Under the pieces are notes generated by a model that did no database searches, was not told where the DNA came from, and saw only the letters and a program-made list of their open reading frames with translations. From the NCBI RefSeq assembly GCF_007667275.1, contig NZ_VDQT01000003.1, positions 434,001 through 498,000 on the forward strand: a DNA stretch of 64,000 nt, in the 5' to 3' direction. Shown piece after piece: positions 63,003 through 64,000 of the stretch; positions within the stretch are counted from its first letter, which is position 1; every line of letters starts with the position of its first letter. The stretch comes from Stenotrophomonas rhizophila. GTDB lineage: Bacteria > Pseudomonadota > Gammaproteobacteria > Xanthomonadales > Xanthomonadaceae. The translations under genes were made by a program, and so were the position numbers.

Positions 63003-63782
63003 TTACTTCTCGACGAACGCGCGCTCGAACACGTAATGGCCCGGAGTGCCGATCCGAGGCGAGGTCTGGAAGCCGCGCGCGTCCAGCACGTGGCGCAGGT
63101 CGGCCAGCATCTGCGGGCTGCCGCAGATCATCGCGCGGTCGTTTTCCGGGCTCAGTTCCGGCAGGCCAAGGGTGCGCTGCATTTCGCCGCTTTCCAGCAG
63201 CGCCGTGAGGCGGCCCTGGTTCGGGAACGGTTCGCGGGTCACGGCGGGGTAATAAAGCAATTTGTCGCCGATCATCTCGCCCAGGAACTCGTGCTCGCGC
63301 AGTTCCTTTTCGAACAGCTCGCGGTACGCCAGGTCCTTCTCGTAACGCACGCCGTGGGTAAGGATCACCTTGTCGAAGCGCTCGTAGGTTTCCGGGTCCT
63401 TGATCACCGACAGCCACGGCGCCAGGCCGGTGCCGGTGCCCAGCAGGTACAGGTGCCTGCCGGGGTGCAGGTCGCTGATCAGCAGCGTGCCGGTCGGCTT
63501 CTTTCCCACCAGCACCTTGTCGCCCGGCTTGATGTGCTGCAGGCGCGAGGTCAGCGGGCCGTCCTGCACCTTGATGCTGAAGAACTCCAGGTTCTCTTCC
63601 CAGTTCGCGCTGGCAATCGAATACGCACGCAGCAGCGGACGCGCCTCGGTTTCCAGCCCGATCATCACGAACTGGCCGTTCTCGAAGCGGAAACCGCTGT
63701 CGCGGGTGGTGGTGAAGCTGAAGTAGGCGTCCGTCCAGTGACGGACTTCAAGCACCGTTTCGGCGCCGAAAGCGGAAGACAT
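63003..63782 (-). CDS. fpr: Ferredoxin/flavodoxin--NADP+ reductase Fpr
   Basis: 259 aa. FAD-binding part (RAYSIASANWEENLEFFSIKV, about 55-75) followed by the NADP-binding part (LLGTGTGLAPWLSVI, GVRYEKDLAYR) and C-terminal FVEK end, typical of bacterial Fpr. It exchanges electrons between NADPH and ferredoxin or flavodoxin, often induced by oxidative or iron stress. ATG 63782 has a weak Shine-Dalgarno; an in-frame GTG at 63812 would overlap the operator region and is less likely. Confidence 0.93.
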   Translation of the reverse strand: MSSAFGAETVLEVRHWTDAYFSFTTTRDSGFRFENGQFVMIGLETEARPLLRAYSIASANWEENLEFFSIKVQDGPLTSRLQHIKPGDKVLVGKKPTGTLLISDLHPGRHLYLLGTGTGLAPWLSVIKDPETYERFDKVILTHGVRYEKDLAYRELFEKELREHEFLGEMIGDKLLYYPAVTREPFPNQGRLTALLESGEMQRTLGLPELSPENDRAMICGSPQMLADLRHVLDARGFQTSPRIGTPGHYVFERAFVEK

Positions 63783-63817
63783 GGGGGTGGGGTCTGATCT
63801 GTGTTGTCGCACCCAGT

Positions 63818-63844
63818 TTATCTCAAATGAGATAAATTCTCATT
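63818..63844. promoter_or_regulatory. Overlapping double palindrome upstream of fpr (Fur-like)
   Basis: Two perfect palindromes share bases: TTATCTCA-aa-TGAGATAA (63818-63835) and AATGAGA-taaat-TCTCATT (63826-63844). The second resembles Fur boxes of the ATGAGAATnATTCTCAT type with two changes. Lies 36 bp before fpr, a good place for a repressor or activator. Confidence 0.6.
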
Positions 63845-63897
63845 GAACCCGGGTCATGGGGTCGAAGCAGCAGGGCAGAGCCCCGTTCCACGCCCCC

Positions 63898-63920
63898 GTA
63901 GAGCCGGGCTCTGCCCGGCT
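63898..63920 (+). repeat. GTAG-type palindromic repeat
   Basis: GTAG then AGCCGGGC/GCCCGGCT. Three bases from the end of the ABC exporter gene. Confidence 0.75.
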
Positions 63921-63923
63921 GCT

Positions 63924-64000
63924 TCACCGATACCCGGCGGCCTGCAACTCGAACAATTCCGCGTACCGCCCGCCCTGTGCCATCAGCTCGGCGTGGGTCC
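63924..64000 (-). CDS. ABC exporter (fused permease-ATPase), C-terminal end (partial)
   Basis: Only the last 25 codons are inside the window. The read-out THAELMAQGGRYAELFELQAA then GYR and stop is the usual end of multidrug or lipid ABC exporters of the MsbA type (GTHxELLxxGGxYAxLxxLQ). The substrate cannot be inferred. Confidence 0.75.
   Translation of the reverse strand, partial: THAELMAQGGRYAELFELQAAGYR

Overview
The window (about 67% G+C by eye, tightly packed genes, many short hairpin repeats that begin or end with GTAG/CTAC) looks like chromosome of a member of the Xanthomonadaceae. The repeats resemble the GTAG-type palindromes (SMAG elements) known from Stenotrophomonas, and the gene set (complete ccm operon, rne/rluC, LacI-controlled TonB receptor and sugar transporter, long-tailed RluB) fits Stenotrophomonas or a close relative. 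No rRNA, tRNA, CRISPR array, transposase or prophage was recognised.

Layout. 1-3.9 kb: C-terminal part of a giant RTX calcium-binding protein, cut by the window edge. 4.0-10.9 kb (minus strand): a complete cytochrome c maturation operon ccmABCDEFGHI, most genes joined by start/stop overlaps. 10.9-12.9 kb: a PLP aminotransferase and an omega-amidase, probably a transamination/salvage pair. 13.0-23.3 kb: the most unusual part. Two very similar lipoproteins of about 1,380 residues flank a Tat-exported DUF1552 (HXXSHH) protein, followed by a small secreted protein. Each lipoprotein joins a chitin-binding-like module, a sugar-dehydrogenase-type propeller, a c-type heme motif and the PSD/PSCyt (DUF1587/1595/1592/1588/1585) domains with a second heme motif. 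Both lipoprotein genes are preceded by the same 22-bp near-palindrome.

23.4-27.0 kb (minus): rluB-scpB-scpA. 27.3-27.9 kb: yciI-like and bolA. 28.1-41.1 kb: a carbohydrate-use locus made of a LacI regulator, a TonB-dependent receptor, a GH144/PF10091 lipoprotein (a family that includes beta-1,2-glucanases), a sugar ABC importer without its ATPase, a large six-hairpin glycosidase-like protein and an endonuclease/exonuclease/phosphatase (EEP) protein. Two matching LacI-type operators lie before lacI and before the GH144 operon. 41.1-42.5 kb: a short orphan Rhs protein with a barnase-like RNase tail and no neighbouring immunity gene. 42.6-47.5 kb: rne and rluC, divergent.

47.6-54.5 kb: zupT, a TonB-domain lipoprotein, phhB, nfuA, a proline-rich membrane protein, a barstar-barnase pair, Mn-type sodA and an EEP paralogue that has lost its catalytic residues. 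54.7-64.0 kb: a POT peptide transporter, a rhomboid protease, a 58-residue protein gene, a small GNAT protein, a DUF3298 lipoprotein, cfa, dcp, a glutathione peroxidase, fpr behind an overlapping double palindrome, and the C-terminal end of an ABC exporter at the right edge.

Working together: the ccm operon could supply heme attachment for the CxxCH lipoproteins that begin 2 kb downstream. The LacI-TonB-GH144-ABC block forms a self-contained glycan uptake route. The two barnase-type RNase domains in one window, with only one barstar, suggest one immunity protein might cover both. These links are inferences from context.
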